A stretch of DNA of 64,000 nt from Thermoanaerobacter wiegelii Rt8.B1. GTDB taxonomy: Bacteria; Bacillota; Thermoanaerobacteria; Thermoanaerobacterales; Thermoanaerobacteraceae. Below are positions 19,013 to 27,778 of the stretch, in pieces. The notes beneath the pieces are model-generated. The model worked only from the letters and a program-made list of their open reading frames with translations, did no database searches and was not told where the DNA came from. Position numbers and translations under genes: made by a program. The stretch spans positions 2,038,001 to 2,102,000 of the forward strand of contig NC_015958.1 in assembly GCF_000147695.2 (NCBI RefSeq), in the 5' to 3' direction. Position 1 is the stretch's first letter. Every line of letters begins with the position of its first letter.

Positions 19013-20296
19013 TTAAAACCTCACTTTTATAGAATTAGCATGAGCGGTAAGCCCTTCTGAATTTGCAAAAGTGATTACATCCTTTTTTACCTCTTCTAAA
19101 GAATCCTTAGAATAATAGAGAATATTCATCTTTTTGATAAAGTCCGTCACAGAAAGAGGCGAGAAAAACCTTGCTGTTCCACTAGTAGGAAGCACATGGT
19201 TAGGGCCAGCAAGATAGTCCCCTAAGGGTTCTGGAGAATATTCTCCCACAAAGACTGCTCCTGCATTCTTGATTTCACCAATTATTTCAAAGGCATTGGA
19301 AATGTTAAGCTCTAAATGCTCCGGAGCTATGTCATTAGCAATACCAATTGCTTCTTTTAAATTATTTACAACAATTATCGCGCCAAAATTTTTTAAAGAC
19401 TTTTCAATTATTTCTTTCCTTTCAAGATATTCCATTTGCCTTTCAATTTCTATTTTTACTTGTTGCGCAACCTCCAAAGATGTTGTGACAAGTATTGAAG
19501 ATGCCATTACATCGTGTTCCGCCTGTGACAGCAGGTCCGCCGCCACATATTTAGGATTAGCACTCTCATCAGCTATCACCAAAACTTCACTGGGGCCTGC
19601 CACCATATCAATATCTACATGTCCGTAAAGGGCTCTTTTAGCCATTGCGACAAAAATATTTCCCGGGCCAACTATTTTATCCACCTTAGGTATTGCCTCT
19701 GTACCAAAGGCCAAGGCTGCAACAGCCTGTGCGCCACCAACTTTATATATATCCTCTATTCCTATCTTGTCTGCAGCCACTAACACATAAGGGTTTATTC
19801 CCTTCTTACCAGCCGGAGAAACCATCACTATTTTCTCTACACCAGCCACCTTTGCAGGTATTCCATTCATCAAAACTGAAGAAGGATAAGAAGCAGTTCC
19901 CCCCGGCACATAAATTCCAACTTGAGAAAGAGGTCTTACTATCTGCCCATAAACTATACCTTCTTTAAAATCCATCCATGTAGACTGTTTTTGCTTTTCA
20001 TGAAATTCTGTTATGTTTTTGATAGCTTTGTCAATCGCTTTTAAAAATTCTCCTTCCACTTCTTTATAAGCATTTTTTATTTCCTCTTTCGTAACTTTTA
20101 CAGTACTTTTGTCAAGATTTATTCCGTCAAACATGTAAGTATACTCAAACAAAGCCTTGTCTTTTCTCTCTCTTACGTTTGAAATTATTTCTTCCACTTT
20201 TTTTGCTATTTCTTTATTCTCTAATTTACTTCTGTTGTGAAGCTTTTGTAAAATACCATTGTCAATTCCCTTTCGAAAATCAAATATTTCAATCAT
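19013..20296 (-). CDS. hisD: HisD, histidinol dehydrogenase
   Basis: 427 residues from ATG 20296; a TTG further upstream would extend into the ribosome site. The last hisG codons (GAGGAGGTT) form that ribosome site. Motifs: YVPGGTASYPSSVLMN near 130, VGPGNIFVAMAKR near 220, the zinc-site QAEHDV near 250 and EHLELN near 340. It oxidises L-histidinol to histidine with NAD+ in two steps. Confidence 0.97.
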   Translation of the reverse strand: MIEIFDFRKGIDNGILQKLHNRSKLENKEIAKKVEEIISNVRERKDKALFEYTYMFDGINLDKSTVKVTKEEIKNAYKEVEGEFLKAIDKAIKNITEFHEKQKQSTWMDFKEGIVYGQIVRPLSQVGIYVPGGTASYPSSVLMNGIPAKVAGVEKIVMVSPAGKKGINPYVLVAADKIGIEDIYKVGGAQAVAALAFGTEAIPKVDKIVGPGNIFVAMAKRALYGHVDIDMVAGPSEVLVIADESANPKYVAADLLSQAEHDVMASSILVTTSLEVAQQVKIEIERQMEYLERKEIIEKSLKNFGAIIVVNNLKEAIGIANDIAPEHLELNISNAFEIIGEIKNAGAVFVGEYSPEPLGDYLAGPNHVLPTSGTARFFSPLSVTDFIKKMNILYYSKDSLEEVKKDVITFANSEGLTAHANSIKVRF

Positions 20297-20297
20297 T

Positions 20298-20938
20298 TTA
20301 AACCTCCTCAAAAGTTTTCACAACCTCTTTTAATTTTATAATTATCTCTTTTATTCTCTGGCTTTTAGTTTTAAGACTGGCTTTATTCACTATCAATCTC
20401 GCACTGGAAGGAAAAATTTCTTCAATGACTATAAGACCATTTTCTCTTAAAGTATTGCCTGTCTCTACAATGTCTACAATTACCTCTGACAGCCCCACGA
20501 TAGGAGCAAGCTCCACAGAACCATTCAGCTTAATTATTTCTACATTTTCTCCCTTTTGCCTGAAAAATTCTTCTGCAATATTGGGAAACTTTGTTGCAAC
20601 TCTTTTATTAGTAAGAAAACTGTCCCTTGCCTCTTTAGGCCCCGCAACCACCATTTTACAAAAACCAAATTTTAAATCTAAAACTTCATAGCAATCTTTT
20701 TTTGCTCTAAGAGAATGTCTTTTCCGCAAATTCCCAAATCAGCTGCCCCGTGCTCTACATATGTGGGTACATCTATTGGCTTTACCAACATAAACTTCAT
20801 TAAATTTTTATAGTCATTAACCACAAGCTTTCGAGAAATATCTTTTAAAATATTCTCAGCAATTCCTGCCTTTTCAAACAAAGTTATAGCACTATCCGCC
20901 ATTCTGCCTTTTGGCAGTGCAATAGAAATATTTTCCAT
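20298..20938 (-). pseudogene. hisG: HisG, ATP phosphoribosyltransferase (short form), split by a -1 frameshift
   Basis: Two overlapping frames make one HisG. Frame one (20938 to 20678) carries the start MENISIALPKGRM and GAADLGICGKDILLEQKK. Frame two (usable from about 20697 down to 20298) resumes with DCYEVLDLKFGFCKMVV and includes the PRPP loop ETGNTLRENG. Together they give about 213 residues, the normal size of the short form that needs HisZ. The switch is at an A7 run in the sequence CAAAAAAAG (Ts at 20697-20703), readable as the slippery heptamer A AAA AAG. Ribosome site GGGGGAA comes from the end of hisZ. Either one A is missing or frameshifting restores the enzyme. Confidence 0.85.
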
Positions 20939-20939
20939 G

Positions 20940-22082
20940 TTATTCCCCCATATCTATAATTTCGTCAAAGCTATTTTCATCAACATGCTTCGCTTTTTCA
21001 TAACTATACATCTCTACAATTTTTCCCTCATCTCTTAACAAAGTGGCTTTCTTGTAAGCATTACTTCTTAAGTTTTCCTTGTATTTTATTAAGACTCTCC
21101 AGGATTTATCGATAATATCTTTTTTCTCTTTTTGAAGTGCTAACATTGACCTTTCCACACTTATAGCAAAACCTGTCGCTGGAATGTGCTCTCCAAAAAT
21201 CCCCAAAAGGCCATCATACCTTCCTCCGGTACATATAGCATAACCAATTCCTTTAACAAAACACCTGAATATGATACCAGTATAATAATTAAGATTTTGC
21301 ACCATTCCTAAGTCAAAACTTATATACTCTTCCATACCAAAATCTTTTAATATTTTATATACCCTTTCAAGGTAATCTATCGTTTCACCCAGTTTAGGAG
21401 TATCGTAAAGCTCTTTTGCTCTTTTAAGCACTTCTTCGCCACCAAATAAAAGAGGAAGTTCACTTAAAAACTCTGCTTTTTTGCCCCTAATTCCTTTGTC
21501 TTCTATGAATTCTTCTATCGCAGATTGATTTTTCTGTTGCAAAAACTCTCTTAAAAGGTTTATTTCTTCATTTTGTAGCTCTAAATCTTCCACTACTCTT
21601 TTAAAAAATTCCACCTGTCCCACATCCACTTTAAAGTCCTCTATTCCAATACTTTTTAAAGCCTCTATCGCAACTGCTATTATCTCTGCATCAGATTCTT
21701 CATGATTTGTACCTATAAGTTCAATCCCTGCCTGAGTAAACTCTCTCATTTTTCCTACCTGAGGGTCATCATAGCGATAGACATTAGCGACATAGCATAA
21801 CTTAAGTGGGAAACTACCTTTTAACTTCGTAGAGACAATTCTCGCTATTTGAGTAGTCACATCTGGCCTTAAAGCTAATATATTTCCCTTTTTATCGAAA
21901 AATCTGTACAAATTGTTTTCATCAAACAAAACAGAAAAATTATCGCTATATTCAAAAGTAGGAGGCATTATCTCTTGATAGCCAAATTTTATAAAAACCT
22001 CTCTAAACTTTTCTTCTATTTTGCGCTTAACTCTATATTCTTCCGGCAAAAAATCTTGTACACCATCAGGCAAATATATCAT
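20940..22082 (-). CDS. hisZ: HisZ, regulatory subunit of ATP phosphoribosyltransferase
   Basis: 380 residues, a catalytically idle paralogue of histidyl-tRNA synthetase, with class II synthetase motifs such as LRPDVTTQIARIV near 72 and GGRYDGLLGIFG near 285. No anticodon-binding domain is seen. It forms the hetero-octamer with short HisG and confers histidine feedback control. First gene of the his operon, 64 bases after the promoter. Confidence 0.95.
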   Translation of the reverse strand: MIYLPDGVQDFLPEEYRVKRKIEEKFREVFIKFGYQEIMPPTFEYSDNFSVLFDENNLYRFFDKKGNILALRPDVTTQIARIVSTKLKGSFPLKLCYVANVYRYDDPQVGKMREFTQAGIELIGTNHEESDAEIIAVAIEALKSIGIEDFKVDVGQVEFFKRVVEDLELQNEEINLLREFLQQKNQSAIEEFIEDKGIRGKKAEFLSELPLLFGGEEVLKRAKELYDTPKLGETIDYLERVYKILKDFGMEEYISFDLGMVQNLNYYTGIIFRCFVKGIGYAICTGGRYDGLLGIFGEHIPATGFAISVERSMLALQKEKKDIIDKSWRVLIKYKENLRSNAYKKATLLRDEGKIVEMYSYEKAKHVDENSFDEIIDMGE

Positions 22083-22145
22083 TAAAACACCCCACCATTT
22101 ACTATGTCTTTGTAACGTGATAAAGTAATAAACTGTACTTCTTTT

Positions 22146-22174
22146 ATTGTATCCTAATTTTCAATGTATGTCAA
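22146..22174 (-). promoter_or_regulatory. his operon promoter
   Basis: Minus strand TTGACA (22174-22169), exactly 17 bases, TACAAT (22151-22146). The leader is short, with no terminator or His-rich leader peptide, so no attenuation is evident. Confidence 0.85.
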
Positions 22175-22428
22175 GCATAGACAAATAGGCAGAAACGTAC
22201 TGAATATTATCCTGCTTGCATTGTAAATCCACGCGCAAAATCAAAAAGTGAAATTTTACATTATTTGAAGAAAACTTAAGGTTGTTGTGGTATAATTAAA
22301 TGTAAAAGGAGTTAAATGGTTAAATGTGAGTAATGTATTTGCTGTTAGATGAAAAAGGTGTGGATGTTTTGGCAATTTACATAAGAGGAATAAAAGCTTT
22401 TAATCTAATTTGAAAGAAGGTGTTAAAT
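22175..22428 (+). other. Intergenic region with an extended -10 promoter and a 26-codon ORF
   Basis: TTGTGGTATAAT at 22285-22296 (TATAAT 22291-22296 with a TGTG -16 element) points at the Uma2 gene. After AAAAGGAG there is a very short ORF, then ATG 22333 opens a 26-codon frame (MYLLLDEKGVDVLAIYI...) to TGA 22411. This frame has no good ribosome site and may be a remnant. Nothing else is visible. Confidence 0.4.
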
Positions 22429-23001
22429 ATGCCCTTGCCAAAAGAAAATAAAATATATACTTATGCAGATTATATAGCGTGGCCAGAAAATGAAAGAATA
22501 GAACTGATTGATGGCCAAATTTACTTGATGACTTCCCCTTCAAGAACTCATCAAAGGATCTTGGGACAGCTTTTCTATCAATTCTTTGATTATCTCAAAG
22601 ATAAATCGTGTGAAGTATATATGGCACCTTTTGATGTAAGGTTTCCTGATGGAAATGAGAAGGACGAGAAAGATATAAAGACTGTAGTTCAGCCTGATAT
22701 AGTTGTTGTGTGTGATGAATCCAAGCTTGATGAGAAGGGATGTACGGGAGCTCCTGATTTGATAATCGAAATTATTTCGCCTTCAACAGCGCAGAAAGAT
22801 AAACTCCACAAGTTTAACTTGTACGAAAAGTATGGTGTGAAAGAATATTGGATAGTAGAACCCGAAAACAAAATCCTAAGTGTGTTTATTTTACAGGATA
22901 ATGAAAGATATGGACGACCCGACATATATACACAAGATAATAAAGTTAAAGTTTCTATTTTTGAAGATCTTGTAATTGATTTAAAAACAGTACTAATATG
23001 A
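22429..23001 (+). CDS. Uma2-family putative endonuclease (DUF820, PD-(D/E)XK fold)
   Basis: 190 residues from ATG 22429 with AGAAGG upstream; the longer frame begins at a GTG inside the ribosome site. Family motifs: ENERIELIDGQIYLM near 20, VVQPDIVVVCD near 90 and GAPDLIIEIISPST near 107, which supply the acidic and lysine residues of the restriction-nuclease-like fold. These genes occur in many copies in cyanobacteria and thermophiles; the target is unknown. It sits next to an MNT/HEPN remnant, giving a small accessory island between his and the ABC operon. Confidence 0.85.
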   Translation: MPLPKENKIYTYADYIAWPENERIELIDGQIYLMTSPSRTHQRILGQLFYQFFDYLKDKSCEVYMAPFDVRFPDGNEKDEKDIKTVVQPDIVVVCDESKLDEKGCTGAPDLIIEIISPSTAQKDKLHKFNLYEKYGVKEYWIVEPENKILSVFILQDNERYGRPDIYTQDNKVKVSIFEDLVIDLKTVLI

Positions 23002-23049
23002 ATAGAAACTGATTATAAACCTTTTTATTGACAAAAAGAGGTGTTTTTT

Positions 23050-23352
23050 ATGATAGAAGCTACTGAATTATTAAAGTATTCTTTAGAAGATGAACTAAAA
23101 AGGATAACGAATATTATTATTGAAAAGTGCAATCCAGAGAGGATAATACTTTTCGGGTCAATGGCTAATGGTACTGCTAAGGAATGGAGCGATATTGACT
23201 TAGTCGTGATAATGGATACAGATTTAAGATTTATAGATAGATTATTGTACCTAGCTCAGATTACCAATCCAGAGGTACCAGTAGACTTTTTAGCTTATAC
23301 TCCTGAAGAAGAAAAAAAATTTATTGAAAGTGGACATTTATTTTATACATAA
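23050..23352 (+). CDS. Minimal nucleotidyltransferase (MNT), antitoxin-like
   Basis: 100 residues from ATG 23050, with AGAGGTG six bases upstream. The nucleotidyltransferase motif is intact: ILFGSMANGTAKEWSDIDLVV (GS-x(10)-DxD), near residues 35-55. In MNT/HEPN pairs this protein modifies the HEPN toxin RNase (AMPylation is documented for MntA). The HEPN partner follows immediately but is broken, so this may be a solitary antitoxin. Confidence 0.85.
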   Translation: MIEATELLKYSLEDELKRITNIIIEKCNPERIILFGSMANGTAKEWSDIDLVVIMDTDLRFIDRLLYLAQITNPEVPVDFLAYTPEEEKKFIESGHLFYT

Positions 23353-23380
23353 GAAGTGTTGAAGAAAGGAGTTGTATTAT

Positions 23381-23645
23381 ATGACAAACGGACAAGCAAA
23401 GTATAAACAGTGGTTAGAATACGCAGATAGTGATTAAACTATTCTTCTACTTAATCTATGTATGAAACTTTCAGAAGATTTTGCAAAATTTAAAAATGAC
23501 GCTAAAATAATTGATATGTTTTACATATCCTAATGCACCGTTGCGGAGCTTACCTGATGGAATGCCTAGTAAAAATGATGCACAAAAAGCCTTTGAAATA
23601 GCTCAAAAAATTAGAGATTTTGTATTAGAACAAATTGATGGGTAA
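23381..23645 (+). pseudogene. HEPN-domain toxin remnant (partner of the MNT gene)
   Basis: ATG 23381 behind GAAAGGAG begins MTNGQAKYKQWLEYADSD and stops at TAA 23435. Further on another frame encodes YPNAPLRSLPDGMPSKNDAQ and then KAFEIAQKIRDFVLEQ, ending at TAA 23643-23645, which matches the C-terminal part of HEPN proteins. The central helices with the RxxxxH RNase motif are missing. An internal deletion with frameshift is the simplest reading. Confidence 0.7.
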
Positions 23646-23668
23646 GATAGAAGGTCATCGTGAACAAT

Positions 23669-23707
23669 TATAGAAAGGCAGAAGCATGCAGTTTCTGCCT
23701 TTCTATA
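23669..23707. terminator. Strong bidirectional terminator
   Basis: TATAGAAAGGCAGAA pairs with TTTCTGCCTTTCTATA across an eight-base loop; it separates the MNT/HEPN remnant from the converging ABC operon. Confidence 0.8.
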
Positions 23708-23710
23708 ATT

Positions 23711-24613
23711 TTACTTAATAAGCTTATCAAAAGTATCTTGCAGATTTTTTATGTCTTTCAAAGTTACATATTGTCCTATCCCTATACCGTTGATTAATAC
23801 ATATTTATTTTCTGTATCTCTTTTAGCAAAACTTATTTTTTCTACTTTGTCCTTGCCATACACATCAAAAGCAAAAGGTTGATCTGCTTGTGAAATATTT
23901 TTTCCTTCATCTAATCCACTAATTTGAAGTAACACTATTCCGTCTAAGAGATTGTCCACATCATCAGCTTTAATAGCTTTCCCATCAATTTGCCAGTTAT
24001 CTTTTTCACCTTTTTGTATTTGATACTCTTTTCCATCTTGGTAGAAAACTAATTTAGTTATTTCATTCTTTGGAATAGACACTACAAATTTTTCCATATA
24101 TTTATATACGTAATCATCTGTCAGAAAGAAATTCTCTAAAGAAGAAGCATTGACTCTGTAAATTTTATCTCCATCAGTTTTTACATAATAACCCTCTTGG
24201 TAATTTTCTTTTACAGGAGATTTATTTCCTATAAAAAGTGAATAGCTTTTTCCATTTTTCAAAGATACTTTTATAGCATAAGAAGGTTTGTCAAGGCCAT
24301 AAGTGGATAAGTCACCTTCTAATATTCTATCAAAAGTGAGAGATGTCAAGCTGTCTAATAATTCATCAACATAAATGCTATCCGCTTTGTAGTCAATAGG
24401 TTCTTTTATAATCCATGTATCGCCTTCTTTTTTAAAATCAATTAAAGTTTTCCCTTCTTTTTCTATTTTTAAAGAATTTACATCGTTATTTTTGAAGGTA
24501 AAAATTTTGTTGTCCTCTTTAACAGGTTTATTGGTCTTACTTTCATAAAAATAGTAGCCAAAAAGAACAGCGAATATTGCCAGCAAAACAATAGTGGTTT
24601 TAAAAACTCTCAT
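23711..24613 (-). CDS. DUF4340 membrane-anchored protein of a Gld-like ABC system
   Basis: 300 residues: N-terminal anchor helix (7-24), then a mostly beta extracytoplasmic region with two repeats of the DUF4340 type (FTFKNNDVNSLKIEKEGK...; VVSIPKNEITKLVFYQDGK...). Function unknown. Its ATG overlaps the stop of the GldG-like gene by four bases, so it belongs to the same operon and probably the same complex. Confidence 0.8.
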   Translation of the reverse strand: MRVFKTTIVLLAIFAVLFGYYFYESKTNKPVKEDNKIFTFKNNDVNSLKIEKEGKTLIDFKKEGDTWIIKEPIDYKADSIYVDELLDSLTSLTFDRILEGDLSTYGLDKPSYAIKVSLKNGKSYSLFIGNKSPVKENYQEGYYVKTDGDKIYRVNASSLENFFLTDDYVYKYMEKFVVSIPKNEITKLVFYQDGKEYQIQKGEKDNWQIDGKAIKADDVDNLLDGIVLLQISGLDEGKNISQADQPFAFDVYGKDKVEKISFAKRDTENKYVLINGIGIGQYVTLKDIKNLQDTFDKLIK

Positions 24614-25998
24614 AATGTTTTCCTCCTATACCACATGTATCCTCCAATTATCCACATTACCAGTGGAATAATTACAACTGTGGTATAAAAGAGTATAGCA
24701 GCTTGTTTGCCGGTTAGGAAAATCTGATTAAACTCAAGGGATTTAGGACGTATAGAAATCTGTGTTGTCTTATCCGCTAACCAGTTAGCACTGTTCATTA
24801 AAAAGTCTCTATTAGCTTCCAATGTAATTATTTTATCAGTAAACATCATGCTACTTCCAATAGCTACAATCTTCATCCCTGTCTTTGAATCGGATATAAC
24901 TAAGCCTAAGCTTAAAGGACCTTTGATATCACCTTTTTGAAAATTAGCATCTTTTGAGTTAAAATCGGTTTTACCCCAAGCTTTATCACTGGTTGAAAGC
25001 AATTGCTCTATAGTTATATTTTCTGTTGGTTTATCAGGATAAGAAATACTTCTTGACATTGGCATTACAACGTACAAGTTTGATAAATCCAATTTATTAG
25101 TTATAGTATGAAATTTGTACTGAGGAACTGGAGAAAGCGGGTCCATAAAATAATTCCTTCCTGCATCTACTACAACGTCATTGTCAAATTTTACACCCCA
25201 AGTAGACAAAAGCTCATTTACAGATTTTTGAGTCAAAGGCCCGTATTCTGCCCCCATCGCAATAATTGCTTTTCCGCCTTTGTCAAAGTATTCTTTTAAA
25301 GCAACCATTTCCTTATCAGTAAAGTCTCTTCTTGGGTTAACAATAACTAATAAGTCTGTATTTTTTGGTATTCCTCCTGCCTGTCCTATATTTAAATCTT
25401 CTACATTATATCCTTCTCCCCTTAAAGCGTTTTTAAAAGTCACCAAATAGTCAATGCTGTTTAATTCATCATGACCTTGAAGAATATACGCATTTAATTT
25501 TTTAGGCTGTGTAACATTAATTATAGCCTGAGTAAATTGTTGCTCCCCGTTAAAAGTAGCAGTATTAGGTTGACTCCCAAAGCCAAAAATATCATAAGAA
25601 TTTACTATCTGCCTTTTTTCATTAGCACCACTTCCTGCAATAAAAAGCACTGTGTCATAATCCGTAATTCCATATCTTTGAGCAATTGCCGGTTCTTTAT
25701 CTGGGTCTACAAAATGGACAATTATTCTCTTTGAAACATTTCGGTATTGGTCTAACAAGCTTTTTACCGTGTCTCTTGAAGTAGTACCCTCTTTGAAAAA
25801 GGCATAGACAGTTACATCTGTTTTAAGGTTTTTCAAAACCTGCTTTGTCTGGTCAGAAAGAGTATATTGCTTGTTTTTAGTCAAGTCCCACTTGACAGGC
25901 TTTTGCGTGACTATGACATTTGCCAATATTAAAATAGCCAGTAAAAGAGCTGTCATTATAAAAGCATTAGTCCCGTACTTTAGCCTTATATTATTCAT
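24610..25998 (-). CDS. GldG-like auxiliary protein of ABC transporter
   Basis: 462 residues from ATG 25998, eight bases from AGGAGGA; the open frame extends to a TTG that lies in the ribosome site. N-terminal helix (about 12-32) and C-terminal helix (about 430-455) enclose an extracytoplasmic region of the ABC-type auxiliary family (LTKNKQYTLSDQTKQVLKNL near 45; DLLVIVNPRRDFTDKE near 225). In Bacteroidetes GldG works with GldF/GldA in gliding; here the role is unknown, possibly export at the envelope. Confidence 0.85.
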   Translation of the reverse strand: MNNIRLKYGTNAFIMTALLLAILILANVIVTQKPVKWDLTKNKQYTLSDQTKQVLKNLKTDVTVYAFFKEGTTSRDTVKSLLDQYRNVSKRIIVHFVDPDKEPAIAQRYGITDYDTVLFIAGSGANEKRQIVNSYDIFGFGSQPNTATFNGEQQFTQAIINVTQPKKLNAYILQGHDELNSIDYLVTFKNALRGEGYNVEDLNIGQAGGIPKNTDLLVIVNPRRDFTDKEMVALKEYFDKGGKAIIAMGAEYGPLTQKSVNELLSTWGVKFDNDVVVDAGRNYFMDPLSPVPQYKFHTITNKLDLSNLYVVMPMSRSISYPDKPTENITIEQLLSTSDKAWGKTDFNSKDANFQKGDIKGPLSLGLVISDSKTGMKIVAIGSSMMFTDKIITLEANRDFLMNSANWLADKTTQISIRPKSLEFNQIFLTGKQAAILFYTTVVIIPLVMWIIGGYMWYRRKTL

Positions 25999-26009
25999 CT
26001 TTTCTCCTC

Positions 26010-26717
26010 CTAACTCCAACGTCTTTTATCCACAACTCGTATTGTCAAGAAGATAAAAAATACAATTACACTTATGAAAAATACCACATCACTTAAATTC
26101 ACTAATCCATTTAGAAAATTATTTAGCCTGTCAAAGAAAGACAGATTCTGAAAAATAGTTTTTGCTTTTCCACTAAACACGTCTCCTAGCCAACTAATCA
26201 ACCAAAGCACAAGAATTAAAGCAAATCCAATTACTCCAGCTATCATTTGATTTTCTGTAAGTGAAGAAGCAAAAAGCCCTATTGATATAAAAGTTGCTCC
26301 TATTAGAAACACTCCAATATAACCTGCTATGATAGAGCCCATATCTGGTGAAGAATACAATTTAAGATAAATGGGGTATAAAAAAGTTATTACAAGTGCT
26401 ATCAAATACACAAACACTGTAGAAAAAAACTTGCCAATCACTATATCAGTAACTGTAACGGGTGACGTGAGTAAAAGTTGATCTGTTCCCGTCTTCATAT
26501 CCTCTGAAATAAGTCTCATTGTCAAAATAGGACTTATAAACATAAAAACAGTGACCATACTACCTAAGATTGGAGTTAATATAGCATAATGAGTAGATAA
26601 CACATAGGTTGAAAAAAAGTATCCAGATATCAAAAGATAAAATCCTAGCAGCACATAGGCAAGAGGTGAAAAGAAATAGCTTTTAAGCTCCCTCTTTAGT
26701 ATTTCCCACATTTTCAT
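26010..26717 (-). CDS. ABC-2 type permease (GldF-like)
   Basis: 235 residues, six membrane helices, with LISEDMKTGTDQLLLTSPV near 65, a conserved cytoplasmic coupling element of ABC-2 permeases. ATG behind GAGGAAAG. It starts 35 bases inside the end of the ATPase gene, which implies translational coupling. With the ATPase, GldG-like and DUF4340 proteins it forms a four-gene unit. Confidence 0.9.
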   Translation of the reverse strand: MKMWEILKRELKSYFFSPLAYVLLGFYLLISGYFFSTYVLSTHYAILTPILGSMVTVFMFISPILTMRLISEDMKTGTDQLLLTSPVTVTDIVIGKFFSTVFVYLIALVITFLYPIYLKLYSSPDMGSIIAGYIGVFLIGATFISIGLFASSLTENQMIAGVIGFALILVLWLISWLGDVFSGKAKTIFQNLSFFDRLNNFLNGLVNLSDVVFFISVIVFFIFLTIRVVDKRRWS

Positions 26718-27660
26718 CGTAACTTTCCTCCTCTGTTGTAAGTTCTAAAAATACTTCTTCAAGACTATAATTTAGCATTTTAAGTTCTAATATTGGAAAG
26801 CCTTTTTTGGCAAAAGCAAAAAACATATCTTTTCGAACATCTTTATCAGCAGAAGATTCCACTGTCAACTTTATCGTATTATCTGAATCAACTTCTGCTT
26901 CTACATTAGTTACTCCTTCAATCTCTTTTACACTATTTACTACTTCTTCATAAGACCCTTCCACTTTTATAAAATATCTCCTTGAATTTTGCAATGCAGC
27001 TGATAAATTCTCTGTCTTATCTATTGCAACAATTTTCCCTTTATTTATTATAATAACTCTGTCACATACCATACTAACTTCTGGCAATATATGAGTGCTT
27101 AAAATTATTGTATGCTTTTTTCCTAACTCTTTTATAATATCTCTTATTTCTTTAATTTGCTTAGGGTCAAGACCTACTGTCGGCTCATCTAATACCAAAA
27201 CATCAGGGTCTCCTATGATTGCTTGTGCAAGTCCAACCCTTTGTTTATAACCTTTAGACAAGTTTTTTATAAGCCTTTTTCTCACATCAGTCAAACCAAC
27301 TTCATGTATAATTCGTTCAACATCTTCTCTTCTCTTTTTTGGAGGAACACCTTTTATACCTCCCACAAAATGGAGATATGCCTCTACGGTCATATCTAAA
27401 TACAAAGGAGGTACCTCTGGTAAATAACCAATATGTTTCTTTGCCTCTATGGGCTGTTCAACAATATCATATCCTGCAATTTTTATAGTACCGCTGGTAG
27501 GAGGCATATATCCTGTTATCATTTTCATAGTAGTAGTTTTGCCAGCACCATTTGGTCCTAAAAAACCAACTATTTCTCCTTTATCCACTGAAAAACTTAT
27601 ATCATCTACTGCTTTACGAGTGCCGTAAACCTTTGTGACGTTTTTTAGCTCTATCATCAT
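26683..27660 (-). CDS. ABC transporter ATP-binding protein (GldA-like)
   Basis: 325 residues. Walker A GPNGAGKTT near 37, signature LSKGYKQRVGLAQAI near 135, Walker B DVLVLDEPTVGLDP near 155, H-loop STHIL near 190. The C-terminal extension (220-325) is typical of ABC-2 exporters. First gene of the operon; GGAGGG lies ten bases before the ATG pair. Confidence 0.95.
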   Translation of the reverse strand: MMIELKNVTKVYGTRKAVDDISFSVDKGEIVGFLGPNGAGKTTTMKMITGYMPPTSGTIKIAGYDIVEQPIEAKKHIGYLPEVPPLYLDMTVEAYLHFVGGIKGVPPKKRREDVERIIHEVGLTDVRKRLIKNLSKGYKQRVGLAQAIIGDPDVLVLDEPTVGLDPKQIKEIRDIIKELGKKHTIILSTHILPEVSMVCDRVIIINKGKIVAIDKTENLSAALQNSRRYFIKVEGSYEEVVNSVKEIEGVTNVEAEVDSDNTIKLTVESSADKDVRKDMFFAFAKKGFPILELKMLNYSLEEVFLELTTEEESYDENVGNTKEGA

Positions 27661-27695
27661 GATCGTCTCAACCCTCCATTTTACATAGTGTGGAA

Positions 27696-27710
27696 ATTAT
27701 ATCACAAAAT
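27696..27710 (-). promoter_or_regulatory. Extended -10 promoter of the ABC operon
   Basis: Minus strand ATTTTGTGATATAAT: TATAAT at 27701-27696 preceded by TGTGA. No good -35 at 17 bases. Confidence 0.5.
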
Positions 27711-27778
27711 TATTAAAAATTTGTGTACAAATTGTTAAGCATTAGTTAAGATTGTAACTTAAAGCAAAATGATAATAA

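Noticed and set aside
20678-20938. hisG fragment as a separate small gene
   Set aside because: The 86-residue frame is the first part of one HisG; the rest follows in the -1 frame with full family motifs.
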